Counted from the stretch's first letter, positions 42,625 through 51,827 are shown. The stretch is DNA of 55,916 bases from an uncultured Acinetobacter sp. (GCA_947306495.1 CAMZGT010000007.1:1-55916), one strand, 5' to 3'. Numbers and translations are program-made. Notes: generated by a model from the letters alone, not told the origin.

Positions 42625-43608
42625 ATGCCGACATTAACTCAAAATTCACAATCAGAACTTGACAGAGCATCCGCAATAAGAACAATCGAATCAGAAATTA
42701 ACACGCTCGAAGAATTAAGAAAATCTCTGGAACTTGGTAGTCTTACTGCTGCCTTAGATTTAATGCAAAAAGCAAAAGGCAGGATAATTATCACCGGCAT
42801 GGGGAAATCCGGTCATATCGGAAGAAAAATTGCGGCTTCACTGGCATCAACAGGGACTCCTTCATTTTTTGTTCATCCGGCAGAAGCTAGTCATGGGGAC
42901 CTAGGTATGATTACGGAAGAAGATGTTGTGGTTGCAATTTCTAACAGCGGTGAATCCAGAGAATTGTTGGATATATTGAGTTACTGCAAAAGATTCGGTA
43001 TTACAATTATAGCAATAACTAAAAATCCTCAAAGCTCATTAGGTAAGGCAGGAAATGTAGTCTTAGAACTTCCAAACAACGGAGAAGCTTGTCCGCTTGG
43101 ATTAGCACCGACAAGTTCTACCACAGCAACTTTAGTTCTCGGAGACATTTTAACAATAGGCTTAATTGAGAGAAAGGGTTTTTCAAAAGAAGATTTTAAC
43201 GATAGACATCCCGGAGGAAAACTCGGTTCAATTCTTAAACACGTCTCAGATTTGATGCATACAGGAGAAGATATGCCTATTCTGACAGAAGATGCAAATA
43301 TGCAGGCTGTTCTACTTGAAATGACTTCAAAAAGATTGGGATGCGTCGGATTTATAAATAACTCCGGTGATTTAACAGGGATTTTAACAGACGGAGACTT
43401 AAGAAGATGCTTATCTGCTGACATACTGAATTCAAAAGCATCTGACCTAATGACTAAAAATCCAAAAACAATTACTCCTGATGCAATGACAGCTGAAGCT
43501 TTAAAACTTATGCACGATAAAAAAATTACAAATTTATTTGTACTGGAGGGCAAAAAACCTGTCGGTGTAATTCATATTCATGACCTGCTGAATAATGGTG
43601 TGGCATAA
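42625..43608 (+). CDS. kdsD: Arabinose-5-phosphate isomerase (KpsF/GutQ/KdsD family), 327 aa
   Basis: A SIS domain (GRIIITGMGKSGHIGRKIAASLAS, EASHGDLGMI, AISNSGES) is followed by two CBS domains at about residues 205-325 (VSDLMHTGEDMP and ASDLMTKNPKTI). It interconverts ribulose-5-P and arabinose-5-P for Kdo, implying an LPS-type outer membrane. The ATG at 42625 follows AAGGAG; the longer frame to 42595 lacks a site. Confidence 0.92.
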   Translation: MPTLTQNSQSELDRASAIRTIESEINTLEELRKSLELGSLTAALDLMQKAKGRIIITGMGKSGHIGRKIAASLASTGTPSFFVHPAEASHGDLGMITEEDVVVAISNSGESRELLDILSYCKRFGITIIAITKNPQSSLGKAGNVVLELPNNGEACPLGLAPTSSTTATLVLGDILTIGLIERKGFSKEDFNDRHPGGKLGSILKHVSDLMHTGEDMPILTEDANMQAVLLEMTSKRLGCVGFINNSGDLTGILTDGDLRRCLSADILNSKASDLMTKNPKTITPDAMTAEALKLMHDKKITNLFVLEGKKPVGVIHIHDLLNNGVA

Positions 43609-43676
43609 AATATTACAAAAAAACACAAGGTAATGGTTTTAATGAAAGTTTAACTTAGCTTTCCTCTTTTCCCCCC

Positions 43677-43704
43677 TTTACATTGTTTATTGACATGATA
43701 GTAT
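43677..43704 (+). promoter_or_regulatory. Promoter of rpsF-ssb-rpsR
   Basis: TTTACA (43677-43682), 16 bases, TAGTAT (43699-43704), with AAGGAG before the rpsF ATG at 43728. Confidence 0.5.
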
Positions 43705-43727
43705 ATTCTCATAAGGAGATATATATT

Positions 43728-44033
43728 ATGAAAAATTATGAATTATTAACAATTTTCAAGCCAAGTCTTGATTCAGAAGAATTAGACAAGGCAGTGGATA
43801 AAATTTCATCTGAAATTAAATCTGCAAAGGGTGAAATTGCTTCTGTTGACAAAATGGGCAGAAAAAAACTGGCTTATGATTTACAAGGATACAGAGACGG
43901 TTTCTTTACTACAATGATTGTTTCCCTTCCTGCAGACAAAATTGTAGATTTCAAAAGAAGTCTTAAACTCAACGAAAACGTTTTAAGATTTATGTTTATG
44001 GAAGTTGCTAAAAAAGCAGGAGTAAATGCATAG
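43728..44033 (+). CDS. rpsF: 30S ribosomal protein S6, 101 aa
   Basis: Typical bS6: YELLTIFKPSLDSEELD at the start, KMGRKKLAYDLQGYRDGF in the middle, and KLNENVLRFMFMEV near the end. ATG 43728 is preceded by AAGGAG; an in-frame upstream ATG at 43683 is not. It is followed by ssb and rpsR, the widespread order. Confidence 0.97.
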   Translation: MKNYELLTIFKPSLDSEELDKAVDKISSEIKSAKGEIASVDKMGRKKLAYDLQGYRDGFFTTMIVSLPADKIVDFKRSLKLNENVLRFMFMEVAKKAGVNA

Positions 44034-44096
44034 AGTTTACTTTTAAAATTACCTATCCATATTTTCTTAATTAAAATATTGTATGAGGACAATTTC

Positions 44097-44495
44097 ATGA
44101 CATTAGCAAAAGCAGTTGTAACAGGGACAATTTATAGAGCACCTGAAAAACGTTTCACCCAAAATAATATTCCGGTATCATCATTTGTTCTGAATATTGG
44201 TGACAGAGAGGAAATGCTTTTAAGAGTTATATCAAGAAGAACCGCTCTTGATGAAGTCGTTTCTGCTCTTAACAAAGATGATAGAGTTTTAGTTGAAGGA
44301 CGACTTCAAATTACAAATGTTAAAAATGAAAACGGAGCAGAAAGAAAAATCTACGAAATAGATGCCAATGCAGTAGAAACCGTGAGTGGCGTTAATGTCA
44401 GTGCTTCAGTCGCGTCATCAAGTGAAGATATTGTGAAGTTTTCTCAAGAAGAATTCTCTGATGAACTAATCGGAGAAGATGAAATTCCATTTTAG
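44097..44495 (+). CDS. ssb: Single-stranded DNA-binding protein, 132 aa
   Basis: OB-fold protein beginning MTLAKAVVTGTIYRAPEKRFT and ending in the acidic partner-binding tip DEIPF, the SSB hallmark. It is a little shorter and more divergent than usual (for example VISRRTALDEVV instead of the normal WxxxAE stretch). It binds ssDNA in replication and repair. A GAGG site precedes it; it sits between rpsF and rpsR as in many bacteria. Confidence 0.93.
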   Translation: MTLAKAVVTGTIYRAPEKRFTQNNIPVSSFVLNIGDREEMLLRVISRRTALDEVVSALNKDDRVLVEGRLQITNVKNENGAERKIYEIDANAVETVSGVNVSASVASSSEDIVKFSQEEFSDELIGEDEIPF

Positions 44496-44550
44496 AGTTG
44501 AACACAAATACAAGAAATAGTATAAAAAGGCTAGAAAGGCAAATAAAAAC

Positions 44551-44784
44551 ATGGCAAAACAAGATGCAGCAGATAGAAAGAAAAAGAAAACATGCAGTTT
44601 TTGTGCTGAACATGTTGATTCTATCGATTACAAAGATGCAGCTAAACTTAAAAGATACTTAACAGAAGCCGGAAAAATTATTCCAAGACGTGTTACAGGT
44701 AACTGTGCAAGACACCAAAGAATGATTACAACAGCTATTAAAAGAGCAAGAGAAGCTGCAATAATTAGTTACGTTTTTGACTAA
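44551..44784 (+). CDS. rpsR: 30S ribosomal protein S18, 77 aa
   Basis: bS18 with [27 protein letters not shown] and the basic [19 protein letters not shown] end. The N-terminal CSFC and the later NCARH could form the zinc site kept in many S18 proteins. Terminal gene of the rpsF operon. Confidence 0.97.
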   Translation: MAKQDAADRKKKKTCSFCAEHVDSIDYKDAAKLKRYLTEAGKIIPRRVTGNCARHQRMITTAIKRAREAAIISYVFD

Positions 44785-44803
44785 TATGGTCAAGCAAAAG
44801 TAT

Positions 44804-44838
44804 AGGAATGGCAGGATTACTGTCATTCCTGAATTTTT
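44804..44838 (+). terminator. Terminator of the rpsF operon
   Basis: AGGAATGGCAG pairs with CTGTCATTCCT around a short loop and is followed by GAATTTTT. A second hairpin, CTTTCTCTC with GAGAGTGAAAG (about 44851-44877), lies before the next gene. Confidence 0.7.
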
Positions 44839-44903
44839 AAGCTTTCTCTCCAACCCTGAGAGTGAAAGATAAAGTATGAGTGCAATTTAATTAGGAGTAA
44901 AAA

Positions 44904-45092
44904 ATGACTAACCAAATCACAATCAGATCAGACAGAAAAACCGACTATGTATTTCAGTACAAAGGTGAAGATGTTACTTTAAAAGCCGGCGGCATATTAA
45001 GTGTTGCAGACGGACTTGATGAAATAGTTCTTCCTACCTGTGCAATGAAAGTTGTAAAGAATCTGATTGTCATTAAAGATGATGTAAAATAA
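44904..45092 (+). CDS. Small hypothetical protein, 62 aa
   Basis: MTNQITIRSDRKTDYVFQYKG followed by short strands, predicted all-beta. TTAGGAG precedes the ATG and a perfect hairpin terminator follows, so it appears to be a real monocistronic gene. No family recognised. It is the only gene between rpsR and ribE, where rplI is often found. Confidence 0.65.
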   Translation: MTNQITIRSDRKTDYVFQYKGEDVTLKAGGILSVADGLDEIVLPTCAMKVVKNLIVIKDDVK

Positions 45093-45110
45093 GGTAATAC
45101 TAAAAGATTC

Positions 45111-45149
45111 AAAAAAGCCGAACGAATATAAATATTCGTTCGGCTTTTT
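45111..45149 (+). terminator. Strong terminator
   Basis: AAAAAGCCGAACGAATAT with its full complement forms a stem of about 18 bp ending in a T tract. Confidence 0.9.
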
Positions 45150-45156
45150 AATAATT

Positions 45157-45185
45157 TTTACAATAAAAATTATGTGTGTTAAAAT
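45157..45185 (+). promoter_or_regulatory. Promoter of ribE giving a leaderless start
   Basis: TTTACA (45157-45162), 17 bases, TAAAAT (45180-45185), then 6 bases to the ATG at 45192. There is no room for a Shine-Dalgarno sequence or an FMN riboswitch. Confidence 0.6.
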
Positions 45186-45191
45186 ATACTT

Positions 45192-45818
45192 ATGTTCACC
45201 GGCATCATAGAAGAAATAGGAAAAGTACAAACTGTCACAAAAAATAAGCTCGTAATTGAAGCTATAAATGTGCTTGAAAACACAAAAATCGGAGATAGTA
45301 TTGCTGTTAACGGAATTTGCCTGACAGTTACGAAAATAGATAAAAATAAATTTGAAGCAGACATTTCAGATGAAACTAAAAGCTCAACAAATATAAGCTT
45401 TCTCCGACATGGAACATATGTAAATCTTGAACGCGCAATGGGAGCTTACGAAAGATTCGGCGGGCATATAGTTTCAGGACATATTGACGGAATAGGCAAA
45501 ATTTCTTCCATAAAAGAATTCGGAAATTTTTACAATTTTGAAATTGAACTTTCTTCCAAAGAAGCACAATATATAATAAAAAAGGGTTCTGTTACAGTTA
45601 ACGGAATAAGCTTAACTGTAGCTGAAATTTATAATAATATTATTAAAATAGCCATTGTGCCACACACATTCAAAAATACGACATTGCAATTTCTTAAAGT
45701 TGGTGAACACGTAAACATTGAAGTTGATGTTATTTCCAAATATGTTGAAAAATTTTTATCAATGAGAGATAATAGAGCAGGAATAGATATGGAATTCTTG
45801 CGCGAAAACGGGTTCTAA
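45192..45818 (+). CDS. ribE: Riboflavin synthase alpha chain, 208 aa
   Basis: Two lumazine-binding repeats: MFTGIIEEIGKV, then GDSIAVNGICLTV, and SGHIDGIGKI then GSVTVNGISLTVAE. It converts two lumazine molecules to riboflavin. The start is probably leaderless. ribBA follows 4 bases after the stop, so the two are cotranscribed. Confidence 0.95.
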   Translation: MFTGIIEEIGKVQTVTKNKLVIEAINVLENTKIGDSIAVNGICLTVTKIDKNKFEADISDETKSSTNISFLRHGTYVNLERAMGAYERFGGHIVSGHIDGIGKISSIKEFGNFYNFEIELSSKEAQYIIKKGSVTVNGISLTVAEIYNNIIKIAIVPHTFKNTTLQFLKVGEHVNIEVDVISKYVEKFLSMRDNRAGIDMEFLRENGF

Positions 45819-45822
45819 ATAT

Positions 45823-47034
45823 ATGCCAAACACAAATCGATTTAATACAATAGACGAAGCATTAGAAGATTTTAAAACAGGGAAACCGCTTGTTGTGGCG
45901 GACGATGAAGATCGTGAAAACGAAGGGGACCTTATTTGTTCCGCTCAGTTTGTGACACCGGAACTTATCAACTTTATAACAAAGGAATGCCGAGGAATCG
46001 TATGCCTTGCAATATCAGATGAAATTGCAGCAAAATTAGAACTTCCGCAAATGGTACAACAAAATACAGAAAGTATGCAAACAGCATTTTCTTTAAGCAT
46101 AGATGCGAATCCAAAATATGGCGTAACAACAGGAGTTTCAGCTTTTGACAGAGCAAAAACAATAGAAGTTGCCATAGCTCCTGATGCAGAACCTTCAGAT
46201 TTGCGTCGTCCGGGACATTTATTTCCTTGTGTCGCAAGAAAAGGTGGCGTATTAAAACGATGCGGCCATACCGAAGCGGTAGTTGATTTAGCTCGTATAT
46301 GCGGACACAGAGCTGCAGGAGTTATGTGTGAAATTATGAACTCAGACGGAACAATGGCTAGGCGCGATGATTTATTTGCTTTTGCTAAAAAGCACGATTT
46401 AAAGATAATTACTGTTGCAGATTTAATTGCTTATAGATTAAAAAGCGAAAAATTTGTAAAAAGAGAAGTTGAAGTATTTTTACCTTCAAAATTCGGAGAT
46501 TTTAACATTGTCGGATACACTGATACAATAACCGGCTGCGAACATGTAGCCATGGTAAAAGATGACGGTTCTGACAAAATCCCATTAATAAGAGTACACA
46601 GTGAGTGTTTAACAGGAGATGTTTTTCACAGCTTAAAATGTGATTGCAATTGGCAATTACATGCAGCACTAAAAAAAATTTCAGAATATGGAAAAGGTGC
46701 TGTTGTATACATAAGAGATCACGAAGGCAGAGGAATCGGACTTATAAATAAATTAAAAGCTTATAAACTACAAGAGCAAGGACAAGATACAGTAGAAGCT
46801 AATGTTTCTCTTGGTTTTGCACCCGACTTAAGGAATTATGGGGTTGGTGCGCAAATAATACTTGATTTGGGTTTCAATAACTTCAATCTTATAACAAATA
46901 ATCCTAAAAAAATCATAGGACTTAAAGGATATGGTTTAAAAATTCACGAAAATATAAACATAAAATCTGAAGAGACTCCGTATAATAAACGTTACATGGA
47001 AACGAAAAGAGAAAAAATGCATCACCTTATGTAA
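45823..47034 (+). CDS. ribBA: Bifunctional DHBP synthase / GTP cyclohydrolase II, 403 aa
   Basis: The N-terminal RibB domain has VVADDEDRENEGDLI and TGVSAFDRAKTI with RPGHLFPC. The C-terminal RibA domain has HSECLTGDVFHSLKCDCN with the three zinc cysteines and RDHEGRGIGL. RibB makes the four-carbon unit and RibA opens GTP in flavin synthesis. In the RibA zinc motif the usual CDCG reads CDCN; the effect is unknown. No ribosome site is obvious, fitting translational coupling to ribE. Confidence 0.95.
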   Translation: MPNTNRFNTIDEALEDFKTGKPLVVADDEDRENEGDLICSAQFVTPELINFITKECRGIVCLAISDEIAAKLELPQMVQQNTESMQTAFSLSIDANPKYGVTTGVSAFDRAKTIEVAIAPDAEPSDLRRPGHLFPCVARKGGVLKRCGHTEAVVDLARICGHRAAGVMCEIMNSDGTMARRDDLFAFAKKHDLKIITVADLIAYRLKSEKFVKREVEVFLPSKFGDFNIVGYTDTITGCEHVAMVKDDGSDKIPLIRVHSECLTGDVFHSLKCDCNWQLHAALKKISEYGKGAVVYIRDHEGRGIGLINKLKAYKLQEQGQDTVEANVSLGFAPDLRNYGVGAQIILDLGFNNFNLITNNPKKIIGLKGYGLKIHENINIKSEETPYNKRYMETKREKMHHLM

Positions 47035-47045
47035 AGGAAACTATT

Positions 47046-48035
47046 ATGTCAGACACTAACTATTCAGTAGAATTATTAAATGTTAACACATACAAAATTT
47101 TTACAGGAGTCTATAATGACTTCAAAGCTAAAGCTGTAAATGAATATAAATTTGAGCTTGAACCGCTTGAGTATGATGAATTTATAAGTGCCATTGACAA
47201 AGGTTACTTAAAATGTATTGTACTAAAGGAAAATGATATCCCAACAGCATTTCTGGTATACACAACTTCTATTTCCGAATCGATTGAACTGAATATAATT
47301 CACTGCCTTGGTAACGAAGATGAAGTAATTAAAACAAAATTGCTTATTGAAAAATTTTTGGAACTCACAGAGCTTGAAAGAAAATCAAAGGTTGTATCTT
47401 ATCCTATGATAGGGCATCAATCAGTATTTACACCTGATATTGCAAAATACGGATTTAAATTTGTAGGACTCGCTGTTTTAAGATTCATTATGGGAAATGC
47501 TTCTTCCGAGAGGATATTGGAGAATATGAAATTATCCGAGCTTCCTGAAGGATATAAAATTGTAAGCTACCAAGACTCCTACAGAAAAGATGCTATTCGG
47601 GTTATTCACGAATCATTTAAAGACACACAAGATGCTTTATATGACACAAGATACAAATCAATCGAAGGAACTACGGATATTGTAAATAAAGTTGTAGACA
47701 ACATTTACGGGGAATTTCTTCCGGAAGTAACATCAGTTTTGCTATATAATGAAACTCCTGTCGGTTTTGCTTTTTCTAACATAACGGGCGGTAAAATCGC
47801 AAATATACCGCTTGTTGCTATAGAAAAAGCTCATAGGGGCAAAGGTTTTTCTGAAAAATTGTTAAACCGTTCGGTTAAAATAATTGTTGATTGGACAAAG
47901 CTTGGTAAACAAGTGTTTTCTGAAGTAAATGTTACAACTGAAACAAATAATTACAAAGCTTTAAAATTATACAGAAGAATCGGCTTTAAAGAAGATTACT
48001 GCTATCCTCAAGCATATTTAATAAGTAAAAAATAA
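47046..48035 (+). CDS. GNAT-type N-acetyltransferase, 329 aa
   Basis: The C-terminal half carries the acetyl-CoA-binding signature IEKAHRGKGFSEKLLNRSV and the later NYKALKLYRRIGF. The N-terminal half looks like a second, degenerate GNAT fold. AAAGGAAA precedes the ATG, 11 bases after ribBA, so it is part of the same transcript. The substrate is unknown. Confidence 0.82.
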   Translation: MSDTNYSVELLNVNTYKIFTGVYNDFKAKAVNEYKFELEPLEYDEFISAIDKGYLKCIVLKENDIPTAFLVYTTSISESIELNIIHCLGNEDEVIKTKLLIEKFLELTELERKSKVVSYPMIGHQSVFTPDIAKYGFKFVGLAVLRFIMGNASSERILENMKLSELPEGYKIVSYQDSYRKDAIRVIHESFKDTQDALYDTRYKSIEGTTDIVNKVVDNIYGEFLPEVTSVLLYNETPVGFAFSNITGGKIANIPLVAIEKAHRGKGFSEKLLNRSVKIIVDWTKLGKQVFSEVNVTTETNNYKALKLYRRIGFKEDYCYPQAYLISKK

Positions 48036-48121
48036 TACAAAAGAATTAAAAAATAAAAAGTAGGTTACAAATTTTATATTTTGTAGTAAAATATATACGG
48101 AAATTATACGAAAGGAGAAGT

Positions 48122-49552
48122 ATGAGACTATCTAAAGAATTATTGGCAACAATTGGTGTTGTATGCTTAACTTCAGGAGTTGCATTTGCAGGTGATTGCA
48201 ATACTACAGCAGATGTACAAGCATATGCACATCCTACATTATTCAGCGCACAAGGTCACTCACTTTTAACAGGTGATGCTGATTTAGTTACAACAGGTGC
48301 TAAAATTTTTAAACCTTGCAACGCAAAAACTATTAGCGGCAAGCAAAATGTTGTAATCGGCCGTGAAGTAAAAAAACAATTAGCTGACATGAAAGCTAAG
48401 ATGGACGTTGCAAGAGCTAACGCTTATGATCCAAAAATGGCTGTTTTACGTTCAGAAGTTGCTTACATTATTGTTGAAGGTTTGGGATTCACTCAAACTG
48501 CTGCTAACAAGTACACTGATTTATCAGCTAATTACTGGGCAAAAGATGAAATCGACAGAGCTTTGGCTGCTGACGTTATGATTGGTTACCCGGATAACAC
48601 ATTTAAACCTGATCAAGCTATCACTAAGGCTGAAGTATTTGCTACTTTTGCTAAATTGATGGTTGTTGACCACAGTAAGACAGCTACTCCTGTATTTAAC
48701 GGTCAAGAAGTTAAATACATTCCAAACTGGGCAGTCGGATGCACAAACGAAGTTCTTGCTTCAGGCATCTTGAACGCAGTTCCTGAAAAAGATAAAGTTG
48801 TTAATGCAGAATATTTAACTAAAGAACAAGTTTCTTACATGTTGAATGCTATGAAAGCATCATTCAGCATAAATACTTCAAATGGTGCTGAAGGTTGTGC
48901 TACACTTTACACACCAACAGAAGTTAAAATCAAATTAAGCGAAAGATTAAGTGCAAGAACTTCTACAATTGGCGATACTTTCACAGCTAAAACAACTGCT
49001 GCAACTACAGTTAACGGACAAAACTTCCCTGCAGGTTCAACTGTTAAAGGTGTTGTAACAGGTGTTGCAAGACCTGGTGTTGGTAACCCTGGCTATATCG
49101 AAGTTAAATTCCAAGAAATTAAAAACGGCGATTGCAAAGCTGAATTCCCTTGCCAAGTAAACTGCGCTTCTCTTGACGTTAAGAAAAATCCAAACATTGT
49201 TTCAAGATTACTTAGCGTACCGGTTGAAATAGTTGGCAGAACAGCAGGCGTTTCAGGAAGAACAGTTTCTACAACTGCAGAAGTTATTTCTAACGGTACA
49301 GAAGAAGTTGTTGGAAACGTAGCAGATGCTTTATCTGATACAGCTTCACTTCACCCGCTAAAAGGTCTTAAAGACGTTTCAAGCGGTGTAATTGCTGTTG
49401 GAAAAGGCACAACAAATATCGTTAAAACAGCTACAACAGGCGTATTTGGTGTTCTTTATGAAATCACAGACGAGCTTAAATATGTATTTGTTCCTAGCTC
49501 AACTAACGATTCAAGCTTAAATCCTGATGAAGAATTAACAATTGTTTTCTAA
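48122..49552 (+). CDS. SLH-domain envelope protein, 476 aa
   Basis: Signal peptide MRLSKELLATIGVVCLTSGVAFA. Residues about 95-180 form an SLH domain (YTDLSANYWAKDEIDRALAA, MIGYPDNTFKPDQAITKAEV). Residues about 265-350 resemble the VirB10-like domain of the 383-residue protein at 40384. The C-terminus is glycine/threonine-rich. SLH proteins bind cell-wall or outer-membrane polymers; cyanobacteria-like lineages have such porin-type proteins. AAAGGAG site; codon usage looks like that of a highly expressed gene. Confidence 0.83.
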   Translation: MRLSKELLATIGVVCLTSGVAFAGDCNTTADVQAYAHPTLFSAQGHSLLTGDADLVTTGAKIFKPCNAKTISGKQNVVIGREVKKQLADMKAKMDVARANAYDPKMAVLRSEVAYIIVEGLGFTQTAANKYTDLSANYWAKDEIDRALAADVMIGYPDNTFKPDQAITKAEVFATFAKLMVVDHSKTATPVFNGQEVKYIPNWAVGCTNEVLASGILNAVPEKDKVVNAEYLTKEQVSYMLNAMKASFSINTSNGAEGCATLYTPTEVKIKLSERLSARTSTIGDTFTAKTTAATTVNGQNFPAGSTVKGVVTGVARPGVGNPGYIEVKFQEIKNGDCKAEFPCQVNCASLDVKKNPNIVSRLLSVPVEIVGRTAGVSGRTVSTTAEVISNGTEEVVGNVADALSDTASLHPLKGLKDVSSGVIAVGKGTTNIVKTATTGVFGVLYEITDELKYVFVPSSTNDSSLNPDEELTIVF

Positions 49553-49576
49553 GGAATTGACTTGAAGATAATAATT

Positions 49577-49610
49577 AAACGCTCTGAAGATAATTCTTCA
49601 GAGCGTTTTT
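49577..49610 (+). terminator. Terminator of the SLH gene
   Basis: AAACGCTCTGAAGA and TCTTCAGAGCGTTT make a perfect 14-bp stem with loop TAAT, followed by T. Confidence 0.9.
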
Positions 49611-49625
49611 ATCTCTTTACGGCAT

Positions 49626-50063
49626 TTAATATGCTTTAACCAAGAAAATTTTTATTCCGTTTTCCAAACGCTCTATTCTTTTTACATATTTATAATCTGC
49701 AGGTGATGTCAAAATTAAAACAACAGCAGGTGGTTTTCCCGTTAATTTTGAATAATACAGTGATTGCCCTATACTTTCGGCCCATTTTTTTGCAAAATCA
49801 AATTCTATAGCATAATCTTTAGTTAAGCAATCTACCCTTGTCATATCCCATAAAATAGCTTCTTTTCTGCCAAAATCCGGCGTGCACCATTGGTTTACAT
49901 AGTATGATTCTACTTGATTCGGCATCATTGTTTGTTCTTCATACCATTTTTGAGGAACATAGTTTAATCCTAAATAATATACTCCCGTAAACATTAGAAA
50001 TAACGTCACTCCAAAATGTAAAATTCTGTTTTTGCCCAAAACTTGTTTCTTTTTACGTCCCAT
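49626..50063 (-). CDS. Membrane-anchored protein with PD-(D/E)xK-like domain, 145 aa
   Basis: A TM helix near residues 17-35 follows a basic N-terminus. The C-terminal part (RVDCLTKDYAIEFDFAKKWAESIGQSLYYSKLTG) has the DCLT...AIEFDFAKKW pattern seen in small restriction-nuclease-fold proteins, with E and K at the catalytic-type spacing. Nuclease activity is not shown. It follows the decarboxylase gene, 26 bases apart, on the same strand. Confidence 0.65.
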   Translation of the reverse strand: MGRKKKQVLGKNRILHFGVTLFLMFTGVYYLGLNYVPQKWYEEQTMMPNQVESYYVNQWCTPDFGRKEAILWDMTRVDCLTKDYAIEFDFAKKWAESIGQSLYYSKLTGKPPAVVLILTSPADYKYVKRIERLENGIKIFLVKAY

Positions 50064-50089
50064 CAGCTAAAATTATTCCTTGTGTCCGC

Positions 50090-51535
50090 TTATTCTGATT
50101 TCACGACTTCTAATGTATCATAATCATTTAGGTACGGCAAATGTTCTTCTGTTATCAATTCACCGGGAAGCAATATAGAAATTCCCGGAGGACATTCAGC
50201 TATAACTTCGGCAGAAATTCTTCCTATAGCATCCTCTTTGGAAACCCGTTCTTTATCTGCGTAAAAAGCATCTCTTAAGCTCATTTTTATTTGAGGTTCT
50301 AACATCGGCATGTGTTTTCGCTTTTCTAAATAATAAACATCGTGATAATGATTAGAAGCAATTTTCTCTAAAGCATCCGCAAGATACTTAAAATCAGAAC
50401 GCTTATTACCAAGATTACACAAAATTAAGACGCCGATATCTGAGGCTGATTCAACTTCTATTCCAAAATCAATTTCTAAAATCGATTCCAGCCTTTTTCC
50501 GGACAATCCGTCTATTTTTATAAACACTTTTGTAACATCTGTTTTATATCCGAAATCCGCTTTTATTTGGTGTAGATTAGAAATATTATCCAATCTGTTT
50601 CTTAAATACTTTGCATTTGCAACCATTCTGTCCAGAAGCTTTTGACCGCCTTTGGATTGTAAGTTTGCTCTTGCAGCATCTAAACTTCCTAATAACATCA
50701 AAGACGGACTTGTTGTATGCAAAAGCTTTAATGTCTTTTCTACGGCAATCTCATCTAGACAGGAATCCTTAGATATATGAAGCATTGAAGTTTGGCTCAT
50801 GCTTCCGCCAGTCTTATGCAAAGAATGGACAACTGCGTCAGCTCCAAGCTTTAGAGCCGTTTCAGGCAAATGTTTATTGAAATTCCACAAACAACCATGA
50901 GCCTCATCTACAATTAGAGGAACCCCATATTTTTTACAAACTTTACTTATGGACTTAATATCAGAAACAACGCCTTCATATGTCGGATTTGTAATCCAAA
51001 CCATAGAGATATCATTGTTAGATTCTAAAAGTTTTTCTATTTGATTAGCCTCTATATTTCCCCAAATAGACCAATCCTCTATTCTGTTGGGACAAACCCA
51101 TATAGGTTCTGCACCTGAAATAATAAGTCCGGTTAAAATTGAACGATGACAATTCCTGTTAACGATAACCTTCTGACCTTTTTTAGTTAATGCCATGGCA
51201 ATGGCCAAATTACCTGCAGTGGAGCCATTTAGCAAGAAGAAAGTTTTCTTGGCTCCAAAAGCCTCTGCTGCAAGTTCTTGCGCTTCTTTAATAGGACCGG
51301 TTGCCGGATGTAATGTTCCAAGGTTATCAAACTCGTCGGTTGTATCAACGCTTAAAGCTTTTTCACCTATCAATTTTTTGAAATCTTTTAATACAGCTCT
51401 GCCTTTTGTATGTCCTGGAATATGGAACTGGTAAGTTGGGTTGTCATAGGCAGCTTTTAATGCTTCTACAATAGGAGCTTTTATTTTGGTTCCCTCATTA
51501 AGATTTTTGTTTATATTTTTAATTTCTTTTACCAA
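50090..51535 (-). CDS. Orn/Lys/Arg decarboxylase (PLP), 481 aa
   Basis: Fold type I PLP enzyme. FHIPGHTKG at the front, DEAHGCLW (the PLP Asp) and the lysine motif HSLHKTGGSMSQTSM place it in the Orn/Lys/Arg decarboxylase group that in Gram-positives includes SpeA. It probably makes agmatine, cadaverine or putrescine; which one cannot be told. The start is TTG at 51535, supported by AAGGAAAT 8 bases upstream. No earlier or later ATG fits. Confidence 0.9.
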   Translation of the reverse strand: MVKEIKNINKNLNEGTKIKAPIVEALKAAYDNPTYQFHIPGHTKGRAVLKDFKKLIGEKALSVDTTDEFDNLGTLHPATGPIKEAQELAAEAFGAKKTFFLLNGSTAGNLAIAMALTKKGQKVIVNRNCHRSILTGLIISGAEPIWVCPNRIEDWSIWGNIEANQIEKLLESNNDISMVWITNPTYEGVVSDIKSISKVCKKYGVPLIVDEAHGCLWNFNKHLPETALKLGADAVVHSLHKTGGSMSQTSMLHISKDSCLDEIAVEKTLKLLHTTSPSLMLLGSLDAARANLQSKGGQKLLDRMVANAKYLRNRLDNISNLHQIKADFGYKTDVTKVFIKIDGLSGKRLESILEIDFGIEVESASDIGVLILCNLGNKRSDFKYLADALEKIASNHYHDVYYLEKRKHMPMLEPQIKMSLRDAFYADKERVSKEDAIGRISAEVIAECPPGISILLPGELITEEHLPYLNDYDTLEVVKSE

Positions 51536-51724
51536 TTCTTATTTCCTTTTGATACATCAGTCTTTCAATAAGTATAATACTCGAAAATAAAATAATTTGC
51601 TAGTAGAAAATATCTATTTTTCGCATATCGACAACCAGAAGTTTATTATAGTCCGTCAAAAGATTGATATCTAACAGATGAATTAATTAAAAAAATTTTT
51701 TCATAATAATTTCTTAAGTTATAT

Positions 51725-51770
51725 GGAATCCTTCGGTCACCAATTATTATTTTCCCTCAGGATGACGGGA
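51725..51770. repeat. Short intergenic hairpin-like repeat
   Basis: The stretch GGAATCCTTCGGTCAC...CCCTCAGGATGACGGG recalls common dispersed intergenic repeats in bacteria whose ends pair (ATCCTT with AGGAT). Only one copy is seen here, in an otherwise empty 292-base gap (51536-51827). Confidence 0.4.
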
Positions 51771-51827
51771 AACCTGTAGTTATAGCATAAATCGAATTCT
51801 ATTTATTGTCCTTGTCAAATTGCCCAT

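Noticed and set aside
45150-45192. FMN riboswitch before ribE
   Set aside because: Only 43 bases separate the upstream terminator from the ATG, and the promoter lies within them; there is no room for the element.
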